Shown one piece after another: positions 52,661-61,985 of a stretch of DNA of 64,000 bases. The notes under the pieces are model-generated. The model did not search any database. It was not told the origin of the DNA and saw only the letters and a list, made by a program, of their open reading frames with translations. Numbering within the stretch: the first letter of the stretch is position 1; every line of letters begins with the position of its first letter. The position numbers and the translations under genes are program-made. This stretch comes from Streptomyces pristinaespiralis (lineage in GTDB: Bacteria > Actinomycetota > Actinomycetes > Streptomycetales > Streptomycetaceae), in the NCBI RefSeq assembly GCF_001278075.1, contig NZ_CP011340.1:8367501-8431500 (forward strand), written 5' to 3'.

Positions 52661-53107
52661 TCACCGCCTGCCGTCGGCCTGCTCACGGCGGTCCAGCTCC
52701 TCCAGCAGCCGGCGCAGCAGGCCCCGCGTCCGGCCGATCTCCTCCTCGGGGAGGGCCGCGAAGAGCGTGCGATGGACGGCCGAGGCCCGCGTCGTGACGC
52801 GGGCCAGGACCTCCTGGCCCTGCGGGGTGAGCGCCAGCAGCGGGGAACCGCGGTGATCGGGGTTGGCCGTGTATGCGGCATGGCCGAAGGTCACGAGATC
52901 GTTGGCGACGCGCTGCACGTTCTGCCGGCTGACACCCAGGCGGCGTGCGGCCTGCGGCACCGTGAGCGCGGTCTCGGAGACCACGCTCAACACCTGCCAG
53001 CGGGCCTGGGTGAGACCTTCCGCCTGCGCGGTGTGCTCGCCCAGCCGGCGCAGCGCCCCCGCGGCCTCGAACACATCGGCCACGAGCAGGGCCATCTCGT
53101 CGGACAC
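52661..53107 (-). CDS. MarR-family transcriptional regulator
   Basis: 148 aa from a GTG behind AAGGAGG. Winged helix: RWQVLSVVSETALTVPQAARRLGVSRQNVQRVANDLV, then the wing (NPDHRGSPLLALTPQGQEVL). C-terminal dimer helix rich in Leu/Arg. Divergent from the hemerythrin gene; the palindrome GACAACATGTTGTC between them is its likely operator. May sense an oxidant or phenolic, but no cysteine sensor is obvious. Confidence 0.88.
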   Translation of the reverse strand: MSDEMALLVADVFEAAGALRRLGEHTAQAEGLTQARWQVLSVVSETALTVPQAARRLGVSRQNVQRVANDLVTFGHAAYTANPDHRGSPLLALTPQGQEVLARVTTRASAVHRTLFAALPEEEIGRTRGLLRRLLEELDRREQADGRR

Positions 53108-53120
53108 CGCTACCTCCTTT

Positions 53121-53134
53121 GACAACATGTTGTC
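53121..53134. promoter_or_regulatory. MarR operator GACAACATGTTGTC
   Basis: A perfect 14-bp palindrome just upstream of the marR-like SD; a second GTTGTC half-site lies about 20 bp further on. Confidence 0.75.
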
Positions 53135-53191
53135 TGTGTGTGAATGTGTTGTCAGTGTACTCGGGGATCCTGAAGAAAGAGCAGCGGAGTC

Positions 53192-53899
53192 ATGCCGAGA
53201 ATCGATCTGTACCGCACCGTTCACATGGGCCAGCGCGAGCGGCTCTTCGCCCTCGCCGTCGAGACCGGCGCCGCGGACACCGCGGAGCCCGAGTGCGCCG
53301 GGCACCTGGCCAAGCGCTGCCTGGCCATGACACAGGAGCTCCGCGAGCACGCCGACCACGAGGACCGCTTCATCCATCCACTGCTGCGGGAGCGGGCGCC
53401 GGAAGCGGCCGACGCGCTCGACGCCGAGCATGTGCGCCTCGACGCGGCACTCACCGCACTGGACGACCGGGCACGTCGGCTGCCGACGACACCGGCCGGG
53501 TCGCTGCCCGACGCCCAGCACGGCCTCTACCTGGCCGTGAACGAGCTCATCAGCGCCTACCTGGCCCACCTGCACGCGGAGGAGACCGTGGCGATGCCCG
53601 CTCTGTGGGACCGCTGCAGCGACGCCGAACTGGGCGAGGTCTTCGCCGCCTTCAAGGCATCCCGCACCCCCGAGGAGAGCCTCGCCGACCTCCGCGGAAT
53701 GCTGCCGTCCCTGCCGCCCGCCGTCCGGACGGCCATCGTGCGCGCCACCCTGGAAGCCGCGCCGGACGACGACGCGGGCCGCACCCTGGCCGCCGTCTCC
53801 ACCACCCTCGACCCACGCCGGCGCAGCCGTCTCTACGACGACCTGGGGGCGCCGGAGGCGTGGGCACTTGTGGAGAGCGAACGCGAACAGGCCCACTGA
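53192..53899 (+). CDS. Hemerythrin-domain (HHE) protein
   Basis: 235 aa. The four-helix bundle carries likely diiron ligands in HMGQRERLF, HADHEDRFIHPLL, EHVRLDAAL and HLHAEETVAMPAL (H-x3-E type motifs). Bacterial HHE proteins bind O2 or NO or act in iron/oxidative stress. Divergent from, and probably repressed by, the MarR-like protein. Confidence 0.87.
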   Translation: MPRIDLYRTVHMGQRERLFALAVETGAADTAEPECAGHLAKRCLAMTQELREHADHEDRFIHPLLRERAPEAADALDAEHVRLDAALTALDDRARRLPTTPAGSLPDAQHGLYLAVNELISAYLAHLHAEETVAMPALWDRCSDAELGEVFAAFKASRTPEESLADLRGMLPSLPPAVRTAIVRATLEAAPDDDAGRTLAAVSTTLDPRRRSRLYDDLGAPEAWALVESEREQAH

Positions 53900-54110
53900 G
53901 CCCGCGATCCGGCAGCCCGCCGTACTCTCGGCCCTCCACCGTCGCGGACGGCCCGGCACCCCGCAGGCCGCAAAGGGCTCCGGGCACGAAGCCCGACGAG
54001 GAGAGCGCCCCGCCCGGCTGCCCAAGGCGGCAGGAACACAGGCGCAGGCCCGGCCGGCGAGGTCCGGGCCCTGCTGCCGGACCCGGACCGGGCGAGCCCG
54101 GGCCTCGGGG

Positions 54111-54141
54111 TTGCAGTTGCCGCTGCGGCAGCTTCTACCGT
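54111..54141 (+). promoter_or_regulatory. MerR-type promoter with 19-bp spacer
   Basis: TTGCAG, a 19-base spacer, then TACCGT. The spacer holds TGCCGC-T-GCGGCA. Overlong spacing with a dyad between -35 and -10 is the MerR signature and points to autoregulation of the gene 55 bp downstream. Confidence 0.6.
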
Positions 54142-54195
54142 CCTGAACAGGGCCGGAGAGACCGGCCCGGTGACGCGAGCGTGAAGGAGGCGGCA

Positions 54196-54957
54196 ATGGA
54201 CTGGCCCATCGCGGAGGTCGCCCGGATGTCGGGTGTGACCGCCCGGACCCTGCGGCACTACGACGAGATCGGCCTGTTGCCGCCCGCCCGGACCGGAGCC
54301 AACGGCCACCGCTACTACGAGGAGAACCAGCTCCTGCTGCTTCAGCAGATCCTCGTCCTGCGGGCGCTGGGCCTGGGGCTGCCGGAGATCGGCCGGATCC
54401 TGGCCGAGCAGGTCGACGAGGTGGAGGCCCTGCGCGGCCACCACCGGCGGCTGCTCGCCGAGCGGGACCGTCTCGAGGCCCTGGCCGGCACCGTCCGTCG
54501 CACGATCGCCGAACTGGAAAAGTCCAGGAAGGACGGCACACCCATGACCGCCATCAACCGACCGGAGAACCTGTTCGAGGGCGTCCGACCCGCCCAGTAC
54601 GAGGAGAGCCTGCACGACTTCCCCGAGCATGCCGAGGCGATCGCCCGCAAGGTCGCCGCGATGACCGAGCAGGACGTCGAGGCCGGGCAGCGTGAACGCA
54701 CGGCGCAGATGATCCGGCTGGCCGAGCTGATGGCCGGCGGCCACCCGGCCGACGCCGAGCCCGTCCAGGCCGAGGCCGACGCCCAGTACCGGGCCCTGAG
54801 CGAACTGCGGGCCGTCTCCGCCGAGGAGTACCGCGCCATCGGGCGCTCCTGCGTCGACAACGACGCCTGGCGCGCCGCGTACGAGGCAATCGCACCCGGC
54901 CTGGCCGCCTACCAGCGGGACGCCATCGAGGCGTATGCCGCCACCCGGCTGAGCTGA
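54196..54957 (+). CDS. MerR-family regulator with TipAS domain
   Basis: 253 aa. An N-terminal MerR HTH (IAEVARMSGVTARTLRHYDEIGLLPP), a coiled-coil dimer helix (residues ~75-115) and a C-terminal TipAS-type antibiotic-recognition domain (residues ~120-253). TipA of S. lividans binds thiopeptides covalently and activates its own promoter. An internal ATG at MTAINRPENL (54544) could give a short TipAS-like form, though no strong SD precedes it. GGAGG precedes the main ATG. Confidence 0.88.
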   Translation: MDWPIAEVARMSGVTARTLRHYDEIGLLPPARTGANGHRYYEENQLLLLQQILVLRALGLGLPEIGRILAEQVDEVEALRGHHRRLLAERDRLEALAGTVRRTIAELEKSRKDGTPMTAINRPENLFEGVRPAQYEESLHDFPEHAEAIARKVAAMTEQDVEAGQRERTAQMIRLAELMAGGHPADAEPVQAEADAQYRALSELRAVSAEEYRAIGRSCVDNDAWRAAYEAIAPGLAAYQRDAIEAYAATRLS

Positions 54958-55016
54958 GCCGGCCCGGGCAGCCCACGGGAAGCCCCGCACAAGCGGCCCT
55001 GCCTGCCGCGCCGACA

Positions 55017-55057
55017 GGCTGCACCTCGCACTCCTCGGGGGCGGGCGAGGTGCAGCC
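55017..55057. terminator. Bidirectional hairpin terminator
   Basis: A perfect 13-bp stem (GGCTGCACCTCGC / GCGAGGTGCAGCC) with a 15-base loop between convergent merR-like and GNAT genes. Confidence 0.7.
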
Positions 55058-55136
55058 CGTCACTCGCGCGGTCGGTCACCCGGCCTCGGCCGGAGCGGCA
55101 ACTCCCCGCCCGGCTCCGCTTCCTGACGAGGAGGCA

Positions 55137-56003
55137 CTAGGCGTCCCGGTACCTGTCCCGCACCTCGGGGCGTGGCCGGAAACCGGCCGACCTGTAGGTG
55201 GCGACGGCGCCGGCATTGGAGCTCGGGGTGCACACGATCGCGCTCGACGAACCCAGCTCCTCAAGCGCGGCCGCCGCGGCGACGGTGACCGCCACGCCGT
55301 AGCCCCGGCGGCGGTGCTCGCGGTGCACGCCCATCGGTTCGAGCAGCCCGGGCCTGCCCGGACCGGCCGACCACACCGTCACCACCGCCGCCGCGCCGCC
55401 CGCCTCGTCGTACGCGACCAGACACCGGGCGTCGGCGTACGGCAGCCCGGCCGCCATCGCGTGCCAGCGCTCCGCTGTGAACCTCGACCCGTCGAACGCT
55501 GCCCGAAGCGCGGTGGCGAACACGTGCGCCTGCTCCGGCCCGACCACCTCGATCCGCACGCCCGGGTCCTTCACCGGTTCCGTGAGGTCACGGCGCAGCG
55601 GCGTCCACGGCTCGTCGGTGCCCCAGCCGTCCTCGGACAGCAGATCCTGGACCAGCGCCCCCACCGGCGCCTCGACGTTCACCTTCCCCGCGGGCAGCAC
55701 GCCGCGCTCCGGCCCGCTCACGTCCTCGGCCAACTGCCGCGCGAGTTCCTCGTCCTGCCGGGCGTCCGGCGCGATCGTCAGCCGCAACAGCCCGGGGCCG
55801 TCCAGCAGCCCGACGGCGAGAATCCGTCCGTCCCGGCGCCACGTCCTGACCGCCGCGGCGGTCGCCTCCGCACCTGACCGCCAGAACCAGCCCAGGTCCC
55901 CCGGATGCAGTTGCATCGGCGCCCCCTCGTACTGCCACTCCCGCAGCACGCCCACAGCCTCGCCCAGCCCGTCGACTTCCGGTGTGCCCAACACGATCGC
56001 CAT
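55137..56003 (-). CDS. GNAT acetyltransferase, two-domain
   Basis: 288 aa, longer than a single GNAT. The N-terminal half is a degenerate domain (RRDGRILAVGLLDGPGLLRLTI); the C-terminal half has the acetyl-CoA loop (MGVHREHRRRGYGVAVTVAA) and AIVCTPSSNAGAVATYRSAGF. Tandem GNAT proteins in actinomycetes include mycothiol-synthase-like enzymes, but nothing fixes the substrate. SD weak; a GTG 12 codons upstream is possible. Confidence 0.82.
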   Translation of the reverse strand: MAIVLGTPEVDGLGEAVGVLREWQYEGAPMQLHPGDLGWFWRSGAEATAAAVRTWRRDGRILAVGLLDGPGLLRLTIAPDARQDEELARQLAEDVSGPERGVLPAGKVNVEAPVGALVQDLLSEDGWGTDEPWTPLRRDLTEPVKDPGVRIEVVGPEQAHVFATALRAAFDGSRFTAERWHAMAAGLPYADARCLVAYDEAGGAAAVVTVWSAGPGRPGLLEPMGVHREHRRRGYGVAVTVAAAAALEELGSSSAIVCTPSSNAGAVATYRSAGFRPRPEVRDRYRDA

Positions 56004-56146
56004 ACGCCGATCACACACCACCGCACCGACGGCCCGCACCCGGATTCCTGCCGGCCGCCATGGTGAGGAGTGGGGCGGAAGCGGGGCGAAGTGGTGCGGA
56101 CCACCAAGACCCCGGACTTCGAGCGCGGGGAACCCCTCGCGGACCG

Positions 56147-57163
56147 CTACCGCTGGGCCCCCTCGTTCGACCCTCGTCGCCTGTTGGCGCGCAGCAGCGC
56201 GGCTCCGAGAGGAGTGAGCGTGTGCAGTACGGACGCCGCGTTGCGGCGGCTGGTGACGAGCCCCGCGTCCCGCAGGGCCCGGGCGTGCTGACTCGCGGAA
56301 GGCGCGGACACGCCGACGGCCCGGGCGAGTTCGCCGGTGGTGGCGCCGACGGCGGCGGCGCGCAGAACAGCGGCCCGGGTGCGGCCGAGCAGCGCCGCCA
56401 GGGACGCGCCGGAGCTGAACTCCTCCTTGAGCGTGGCCGGATGGGGTTCGTGATTGAGCGCGTAGATCAACACGGGATCGTGCGCGGTGTCGCCGAAGGT
56501 CACCGGGTTCCCCCAGCAGAAGTACGAGGGGACCAGGAGGAGCCCGCGGCCGTCGAGGCGCAGGTCGCGGTCCTCGGGATAGACCGTGTGCAGGACGGGA
56601 CGCCGCCACTGCAGCACCGGCGCCCCGAGGTTCCGCAGGATCCCTTCCACGCCGTCGTCGAGCACCGCGCGGGCGCAGGCGGAACGTTCGGCCTCGATAC
56701 GGGCCTGGATGACGTCGTGGTGAGGGGCGATGACCGTGTCGTGGTACGTCCGCATGGCCTTCACCAGGTCCTCGCGGAAGCCCGGCTCGGTCAGGCGTGG
56801 AGCCCAGGACGGGGCCCCACTGGTGTGGGCGAGGATGCCCACCTCTTCCATGACGCGGTGCTTCGGCGTGGCCAGGATCGCCTCCAGCCCGGCGTCGAGC
56901 CCGCCGGCGGACTCGGGCGGGGTGAGGAAGTCGGGGAAGTACGCGGCACGCGGAACGAGCGGCAGCAGCAGGGTGCGCAGAGTACGGACGAATCCTGTGG
57001 CATGCAGCTGCGCGCGCGCCGTGCGGTGCCAGTCGGCGTAGGCCCAGCGGCCCTGACGGGACTGGAAGCGGTGCAGGCTGGTGCAGATCTCCCACAGTGG
57101 GTCCGGTGCGGCCGCGACACGGGTGCGGGCCAGGTCGGCATCGGTGAAGTGGATCCGGAGCAC
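56147..57163 (-). CDS. ArsR-type winged-helix regulator (DUF5937-like)
   Basis: 338 aa from a GTG behind GAGGGGG. The N-terminal ~240 residues (LRIHFTDADLARTRVAAAPDPLWE, YFCWGNPVTFGD) match the domain often labelled DUF5937; the C-terminus is a winged helix (VGATTGELARAVGVSAPSASQHARALRDAGLVTSRR). Streptomyces has many such paralogues of unknown target. Confidence 0.8.
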   Translation of the reverse strand: MLRIHFTDADLARTRVAAAPDPLWEICTSLHRFQSRQGRWAYADWHRTARAQLHATGFVRTLRTLLLPLVPRAAYFPDFLTPPESAGGLDAGLEAILATPKHRVMEEVGILAHTSGAPSWAPRLTEPGFREDLVKAMRTYHDTVIAPHHDVIQARIEAERSACARAVLDDGVEGILRNLGAPVLQWRRPVLHTVYPEDRDLRLDGRGLLLVPSYFCWGNPVTFGDTAHDPVLIYALNHEPHPATLKEEFSSGASLAALLGRTRAAVLRAAAVGATTGELARAVGVSAPSASQHARALRDAGLVTSRRNAASVLHTLTPLGAALLRANRRRGSNEGAQR

Positions 57164-57340
57164 TCGATTCCCCCTCGTGTCCTGGGCACTTTCGGCAGGG
57201 CCGAAGAGCCTGGATGGTCAGGCTCACCTCAGAGACGCTGACCCGGCAAACCGGCGCGCGGGGGAGCGGGCCGGCAGCGGTGCGGCCAGTCGCAGCGGAG
57301 ACTCCGGCAGCGCACCCGATTCGACTACGGAGGCAGGGCA

Positions 57341-57760
57341 TTGAGGCGTCCAACGAAACTCGCAGCGGTCACAGCGGTCATCGGCACGGCGCTGCTGGCA
57401 CCCGCGGGCCCGGCCGCCGCCGCTCCGCCGGCAGCGGCCACGGCCGGCATCCAGGCGTACTCCTGCGACGTGACGACGACGGGGGACAAGCTCTACGCCG
57501 GGTACTACAGCGGCGAGAGCGTCACTCCTTCTTCGACATCGGTCACGGCGGCGGGCAAGGAGGCTCAGTGCCTGCTCCGGAAGAGGGGGTTCGACCCGGG
57601 GACCGTCGACGGCATCTTCGGAAGCAACTCGCAGACCGCCGCGAAGAAGTTCCAGCTCTACGTCAACGGCCGCTGCGGACGAGCGGTCCTGGACGTGGAC
57701 GGCAAGGTCGGCCCCAGGACCTGGCCGTACCTGCGCCAGGTCGCCTTCTGCTTCGAGTGA
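57341..57760 (+). CDS. Secreted peptidoglycan-binding protein
   Basis: 139 aa from a TTG behind GGAGG. A signal peptide (LAAVTAVIGTALLAPAG to AAAA) is followed by a domain with a PG_binding_1 pattern (KEAQCLLRKRGFDPGTVDGIFGSNSQTAAKKFQ, then LDVDGKVGPRTWPYL). Four cysteines. Probably binds cell wall; lies before an amidase gene with related repeats. Confidence 0.83.
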   Translation: MRRPTKLAAVTAVIGTALLAPAGPAAAAPPAAATAGIQAYSCDVTTTGDKLYAGYYSGESVTPSSTSVTAAGKEAQCLLRKRGFDPGTVDGIFGSNSQTAAKKFQLYVNGRCGRAVLDVDGKVGPRTWPYLRQVAFCFE

Positions 57761-57978
57761 CCCACCGGCACCGCCGAGCCGATACCTGCGAGCCCTGCCG
57801 AGCCCCGGCGCCCGGCGCTCGACCCGACCTGACCCGAACCGGCCCGGCGCCTGACCCGAACCGAACCGGCCCGACCCGGCCCGGCACGGCGCGCCCGACC
57901 CGCCCGGCGCCCGGCCTCCGCCCGCGACCGCTCCACCGCCCCGGCAAGACGCACCCTCATGGAAGGAAGCCCCGCACC

Positions 57979-60066
57979 ATGCCGATTCACCTTCGTCCTC
58001 GATCGGACTGGGCCCAGCACGTCGCCGAGGACCCACGGATCCCCCTGCTCATGGTGCGACTCGGCAAGACCGCTGCCGGAGTCGAGAAGTACGCGGAGAC
58101 AGCCACTGCGAACGAGAACTCGTGGGAGCCGTGGACCGGAGGCGTCTTCATCCACCACCGGGGGGAAGGAACGTTCCGGCCCGAATCGGAGGGCGACTGC
58201 CAGCGCGAAATAGCCCGGGCCTGGGCGAGCGGGTTCTTCGACGTCGACGACATCCACTACAACTTCCTCGTCTGCCCGCACGGGCAGATCTACGAAGGCC
58301 GGGGATACCGCAGGGCCGAAGGGAACGCCCCCGGCTACGTGAACGGTGTCGGCCGCAACACCGGCTTCTATTCGATCTGCGGCCTTCTCCGCTCGCAGGA
58401 CGCCCCCGCCAAGGCCATGCGGGATTCGATCAAGAACCTGATCTGGCATCTGCGGGCCGAGGTATCGGCCTCGAAGAGAGCCGGCGGCCTCCTGCTGCCC
58501 CACTCACTGGGCTACGACACGGAGTGCCCCGGAAACCTCACCTCGTACGCGGCCGCCCGCTCCGAAATGGACCCCGGCATGCCCGTGGCCGGCAAGGAAC
58601 CGGACGGCCTGCAGATCATCTCCCGCAGCCAGTGGGGAGCCCGCCCGCCCCGCGACGAGGACCGCGTCACACCGTCGCAGCGCACAGGATTCGCCGTCCA
58701 CTACTCGGCCGGTCCGACCTCCCAGACACCCCGGGCCATCCAGAACTACCACATGGACGGCAACGGCTGGTGGGACATCGGCTACAACTTCCTGGTCGAC
58801 CGGTCCGGCCGGATCTTCGAGGGACGCGGCTGGATGACCGTCGGCGCACACGCGAAGGACTACAACACCAGCCACTTCGGCGTGTGCTTCATCGGGCGGG
58901 ACGGCGACGCCACCCAGGCGGCCAAGAACTCCATACGCAGCCTCTACTTCAAGGCCAACGACTACGCCGGGAAGACACTCACCAGGACCTATCACAGCGC
59001 GATCGGCTCCACCCAGTGCCCCGGCAACGACCTGCGGACCTGGGTCCGCAACGGCATGCCCGGCACCACCTACCCCATCGTCGGCGGCTCGCCCGTCTAC
59101 AACGGCGAACCCCCGGGCGACGGCTCCGCCGGCGGCCTCACCGACGTACGCTCTATCGCCTCGCAGCAGCGAGCCGTCAACGGCCTCGGATACACACCCC
59201 CGTTGGACGTCGACGGCCTCTTCGGCCCGCTCACCAACACCGGCGTCAAGTGGCTGCAGACCAAGGTCGGCGTCAGCGCCGACGGCCTGTGGGGCCCGTT
59301 GACCGAGGCGGCCTACGTCGCGTACAACGGCGGCGGCGGATCGGACGGCGGCCTGACGACGATCCGCACCGCCGCCGCGCAGCAGCGTGCGGTCAACGGC
59401 CTCGGATACACACCCCCGTTGGACGTCGACGGCGTCTTCGGCCCCCTGACCGAGTCCGGCGTCAAGTGGCTGCAGACCAAGGTCGGCGTCGGCGCCGACG
59501 GCCTGTGGGGCCCCGCCACCGAAGCCGCCTACGTGGCCCACACGGGCGGGTCGGCCAACGCCGACGGCGGACTGACCACCATCCGCTCGGTCACCGCCCA
59601 GCAGTACGCCGTCAACGGCCTCGGCCACACGCCGAAGCTGGACGTCGACGGCCTCTTCGGCCCGAGGACCGAGGCCGGCGTCAAGTGGCTGCAGACCAAG
59701 GTCGGCGTCGACCCCGACGGCCTGTGGGGCCCCGCCACCGAAGCCGCCTACGACCGCTACGAGGGCGGCGCCGGACTGACGGTGGACGGCACCTTCGGCC
59801 CGGCCACCGTCACCGCACTGCAGTACGCGATCGGCGCCAGTGCCGACGGCGTATGGGGACCGGAATCCAAGCGCGCCCTGCAGCAGCACCTCAACACCTG
59901 GGCCGACGCCGGCCTGATCGTCGACGGCGACACCGGCCCGGCCACGGTGAAGGCCATGCAACGCCACCTCAACACCATGACCGGCGCCGGCCTGACCGTC
60001 GACGGCGACTGGGGCACGGGCACGACCAAGGCCCTGCAAACCGCACTCAACCAGGGGAGATTCTGA
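57979..60066 (+). CDS. Double-PGRP amidase with peptidoglycan-binding repeats
   Basis: 695 aa. Two N-acetylmuramoyl-L-alanine amidase (PGRP) domains: the first (~45-190) has His in FIHHRGEG and His/Cys in LPHSLGYDTECPGN; the second (~210-360) has FAVHYSAG and TYHSAIGSTQCPGN, so both zinc sites look complete. Three ~75-residue repeats follow (QQRAVNGLGYTPPLDVDGLF ... KWLQTKVGVSADGLWGP), then two shorter PG-binding units. It should cut the glycan-peptide amide bond of peptidoglycan. No N-terminal signal peptide is visible, odd for a wall enzyme. The stop overlaps the next start (TGATG). Confidence 0.88.
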   Translation: MPIHLRPRSDWAQHVAEDPRIPLLMVRLGKTAAGVEKYAETATANENSWEPWTGGVFIHHRGEGTFRPESEGDCQREIARAWASGFFDVDDIHYNFLVCPHGQIYEGRGYRRAEGNAPGYVNGVGRNTGFYSICGLLRSQDAPAKAMRDSIKNLIWHLRAEVSASKRAGGLLLPHSLGYDTECPGNLTSYAAARSEMDPGMPVAGKEPDGLQIISRSQWGARPPRDEDRVTPSQRTGFAVHYSAGPTSQTPRAIQNYHMDGNGWWDIGYNFLVDRSGRIFEGRGWMTVGAHAKDYNTSHFGVCFIGRDGDATQAAKNSIRSLYFKANDYAGKTLTRTYHSAIGSTQCPGNDLRTWVRNGMPGTTYPIVGGSPVYNGEPPGDGSAGGLTDVRSIASQQRAVNGLGYTPPLDVDGLFGPLTNTGVKWLQTKVGVSADGLWGPLTEAAYVAYNGGGGSDGGLTTIRTAAAQQRAVNGLGYTPPLDVDGVFGPLTESGVKWLQTKVGVGADGLWGPATEAAYVAHTGGSANADGGLTTIRSVTAQQYAVNGLGHTPKLDVDGLFGPRTEAGVKWLQTKVGVDPDGLWGPATEAAYDRYEGGAGLTVDGTFGPATVTALQYAIGASADGVWGPESKRALQQHLNTWADAGLIVDGDTGPATVKAMQRHLNTMTGAGLTVDGDWGTGTTKALQTALNQGRF

Positions 60067-61922
60067 TGAGGGACGACCGCCACGCCGACGCGGACACCGC
60101 CCGCCCCGACGCAACGGGCCCCTCCAGACGGAACATCGTCGCCGGCGGAGCCCTCGCCGCCGCCGGACTGCTCGTCCTCGGCGCCCCGCAAGCAGCTGCC
60201 GCGCCATCGGCCGGCCGGTCCGCCACGGCACGCCGGCCCCTGGCGCCCTTCACCGCCGTGGCCGCGAGCGAGTCGGACACGGTCACCGTCCCCACGGGCT
60301 GCACCGCGACCGTCCTCGCACCCTGGGGCCGCCCGATCCGCGCGTCCGGACCACGGTGGCGGACCGACGCCGGCGACACGGCTGCCGAGCAGGCCCAGCA
60401 GGTCGGCAGCCACCACCACGGCGTGCAGTTCTTCCCCCTGGCCGACGGAGCGGCAGGCAACCGGCACGGACTGCTGGTGATCGGCCACGAGGCCACCGAC
60501 CCCGACCTGCTGGGCGGCGGAGCCGACAAGGCGATCGCCGCCCAGGGCCTCACCGTGCTCGAGGTGCGCCGGTCCGCCGGGACCTGGCAGGCGGTGGACT
60601 CGGCCCGCAACCGGCGTGTCACCGGCGACACACCCGTGCGGTTCTCCGGCCCGGTGGCCGTCGACGGCAGACCGCGCGGCGTGCTGGCCTGCAGCGGCCA
60701 CGGCATCACCCCCTGGGGCACCTACCTGGCGGCCGAAGAGAACGTCAACGCCGCATTCGGCACCGACGACCCCCACTGGCGACGCGACGAACAGCACGTG
60801 CGCTACGGCCTGTCCGCCAACGGCTTCGGCCACCCCTGGCACCACTTCGATGCGCGGTTCGACCTGGCCGCCCCCGAAGCGAGACCGGAGGAATTCGGCT
60901 GGATCGTGGAACTGGACCCCCACGACCCCTCCGCCCTGCCCGTCAAACGGACCGCCCTCGGACGCTTCGCCCACGGCAGCGCCACCGTGACCGAGACCGC
61001 CGGACGCCTGGTGCTCCACAGCACCGACGCCGAGGACGGCGGACACCTCTACAAGTTCGTCAGCTCGGACAACTGGCGCCGGCTGCGCGACCTCGGCAGG
61101 AGCCCGCTCGACCACGGCACCCTCTACGCGGCGAGGATCTCACCCGACGGCACCGGCCGGTGGCTGCCCCTCACCCACGGCCACGGCCCACTGACCCGCG
61201 CCAACGGCTGGCACGACCAGGCCGACGTCCTGGTACGAGCCCGGACGGCCGCGGACGCCCTGGGCGCCACCCCCCTCGCCCGGCCCGAACGGGTCGCCGT
61301 CAGCCCGCTCGACGGCCGGGTCTACCTGGCACTCGCCAACAGCACCGGAAGCTCCCCGTGCGCCGGCGAAGCCGCGAACGGCACCACGCACACGCCGTGC
61401 GCGCGGAGCGCCGACCCCTACGGCCGCGTCATCCGCTGGCGCGAGAGCGAAGCAACACCGGACAGGGACGGGGACGGCGCGACGCCGCTCTCCTTCCACT
61501 GGGAGGAGTTCCTCACCCCCGACGACCCCGCCCTGAGGGCCGACGGCGCGTTCGCCGCCCCCAAAGGCCTGTGGTTCGGCGCGGACGGCACACTCTGGAT
61601 CTCCACCGGCGTCTCCGGCCACACGCTGAACGGCCCCGACGACATCCACCGGACGGCCGGGAACAACGCCCTGCTGGCCGCCGACCCCACCACCAAGGAG
61701 GTCCGCCGTTTCCTCACCGCCCCACGCGGCGCCGAGGTCACCGGCGTCACCAGCACCCCGGACGGACAGACACTGTTCGTCAACATCCAGCACCCGGGGG
61801 AGCGCACGGCACGCTGGGGCGCCCCCGGCCCGGACAACCCCCGCGCCGTCAGCAACTGGCCGGACCACAGCAGGAACGGCCGCCCGCGCTCCGCCACCGT
61901 CGCCGTGCACCGCACCACCTGA
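60066..61922 (+). CDS. Tat-exported DUF839/PhoX-like protein
   Basis: 618 aa. The Tat signal SRRNIVAGGALAAAGLLVLG is followed by a beta-propeller-like protein of the PhoX/DUF839 family (HGLLVIGHEATDPDLL, TPWGTYLAAEENVNAAFG, GLWFGADGTLWISTG, TLFVNIQHPGE). PhoX enzymes are Ca/Fe-dependent alkaline phosphatases; whether the metal-binding residues are complete could not be settled by eye. Translationally coupled to the amidase gene. Confidence 0.82.
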   Translation: MRDDRHADADTARPDATGPSRRNIVAGGALAAAGLLVLGAPQAAAAPSAGRSATARRPLAPFTAVAASESDTVTVPTGCTATVLAPWGRPIRASGPRWRTDAGDTAAEQAQQVGSHHHGVQFFPLADGAAGNRHGLLVIGHEATDPDLLGGGADKAIAAQGLTVLEVRRSAGTWQAVDSARNRRVTGDTPVRFSGPVAVDGRPRGVLACSGHGITPWGTYLAAEENVNAAFGTDDPHWRRDEQHVRYGLSANGFGHPWHHFDARFDLAAPEARPEEFGWIVELDPHDPSALPVKRTALGRFAHGSATVTETAGRLVLHSTDAEDGGHLYKFVSSDNWRRLRDLGRSPLDHGTLYAARISPDGTGRWLPLTHGHGPLTRANGWHDQADVLVRARTAADALGATPLARPERVAVSPLDGRVYLALANSTGSSPCAGEAANGTTHTPCARSADPYGRVIRWRESEATPDRDGDGATPLSFHWEEFLTPDDPALRADGAFAAPKGLWFGADGTLWISTGVSGHTLNGPDDIHRTAGNNALLAADPTTKEVRRFLTAPRGAEVTGVTSTPDGQTLFVNIQHPGERTARWGAPGPDNPRAVSNWPDHSRNGRPRSATVAVHRTT

Positions 61923-61985
61923 ACCACCGGCACGCGGAACGCCTCCCCGGCCCGCCGACCCTGACACCACCCCGGCCCGGGACCT

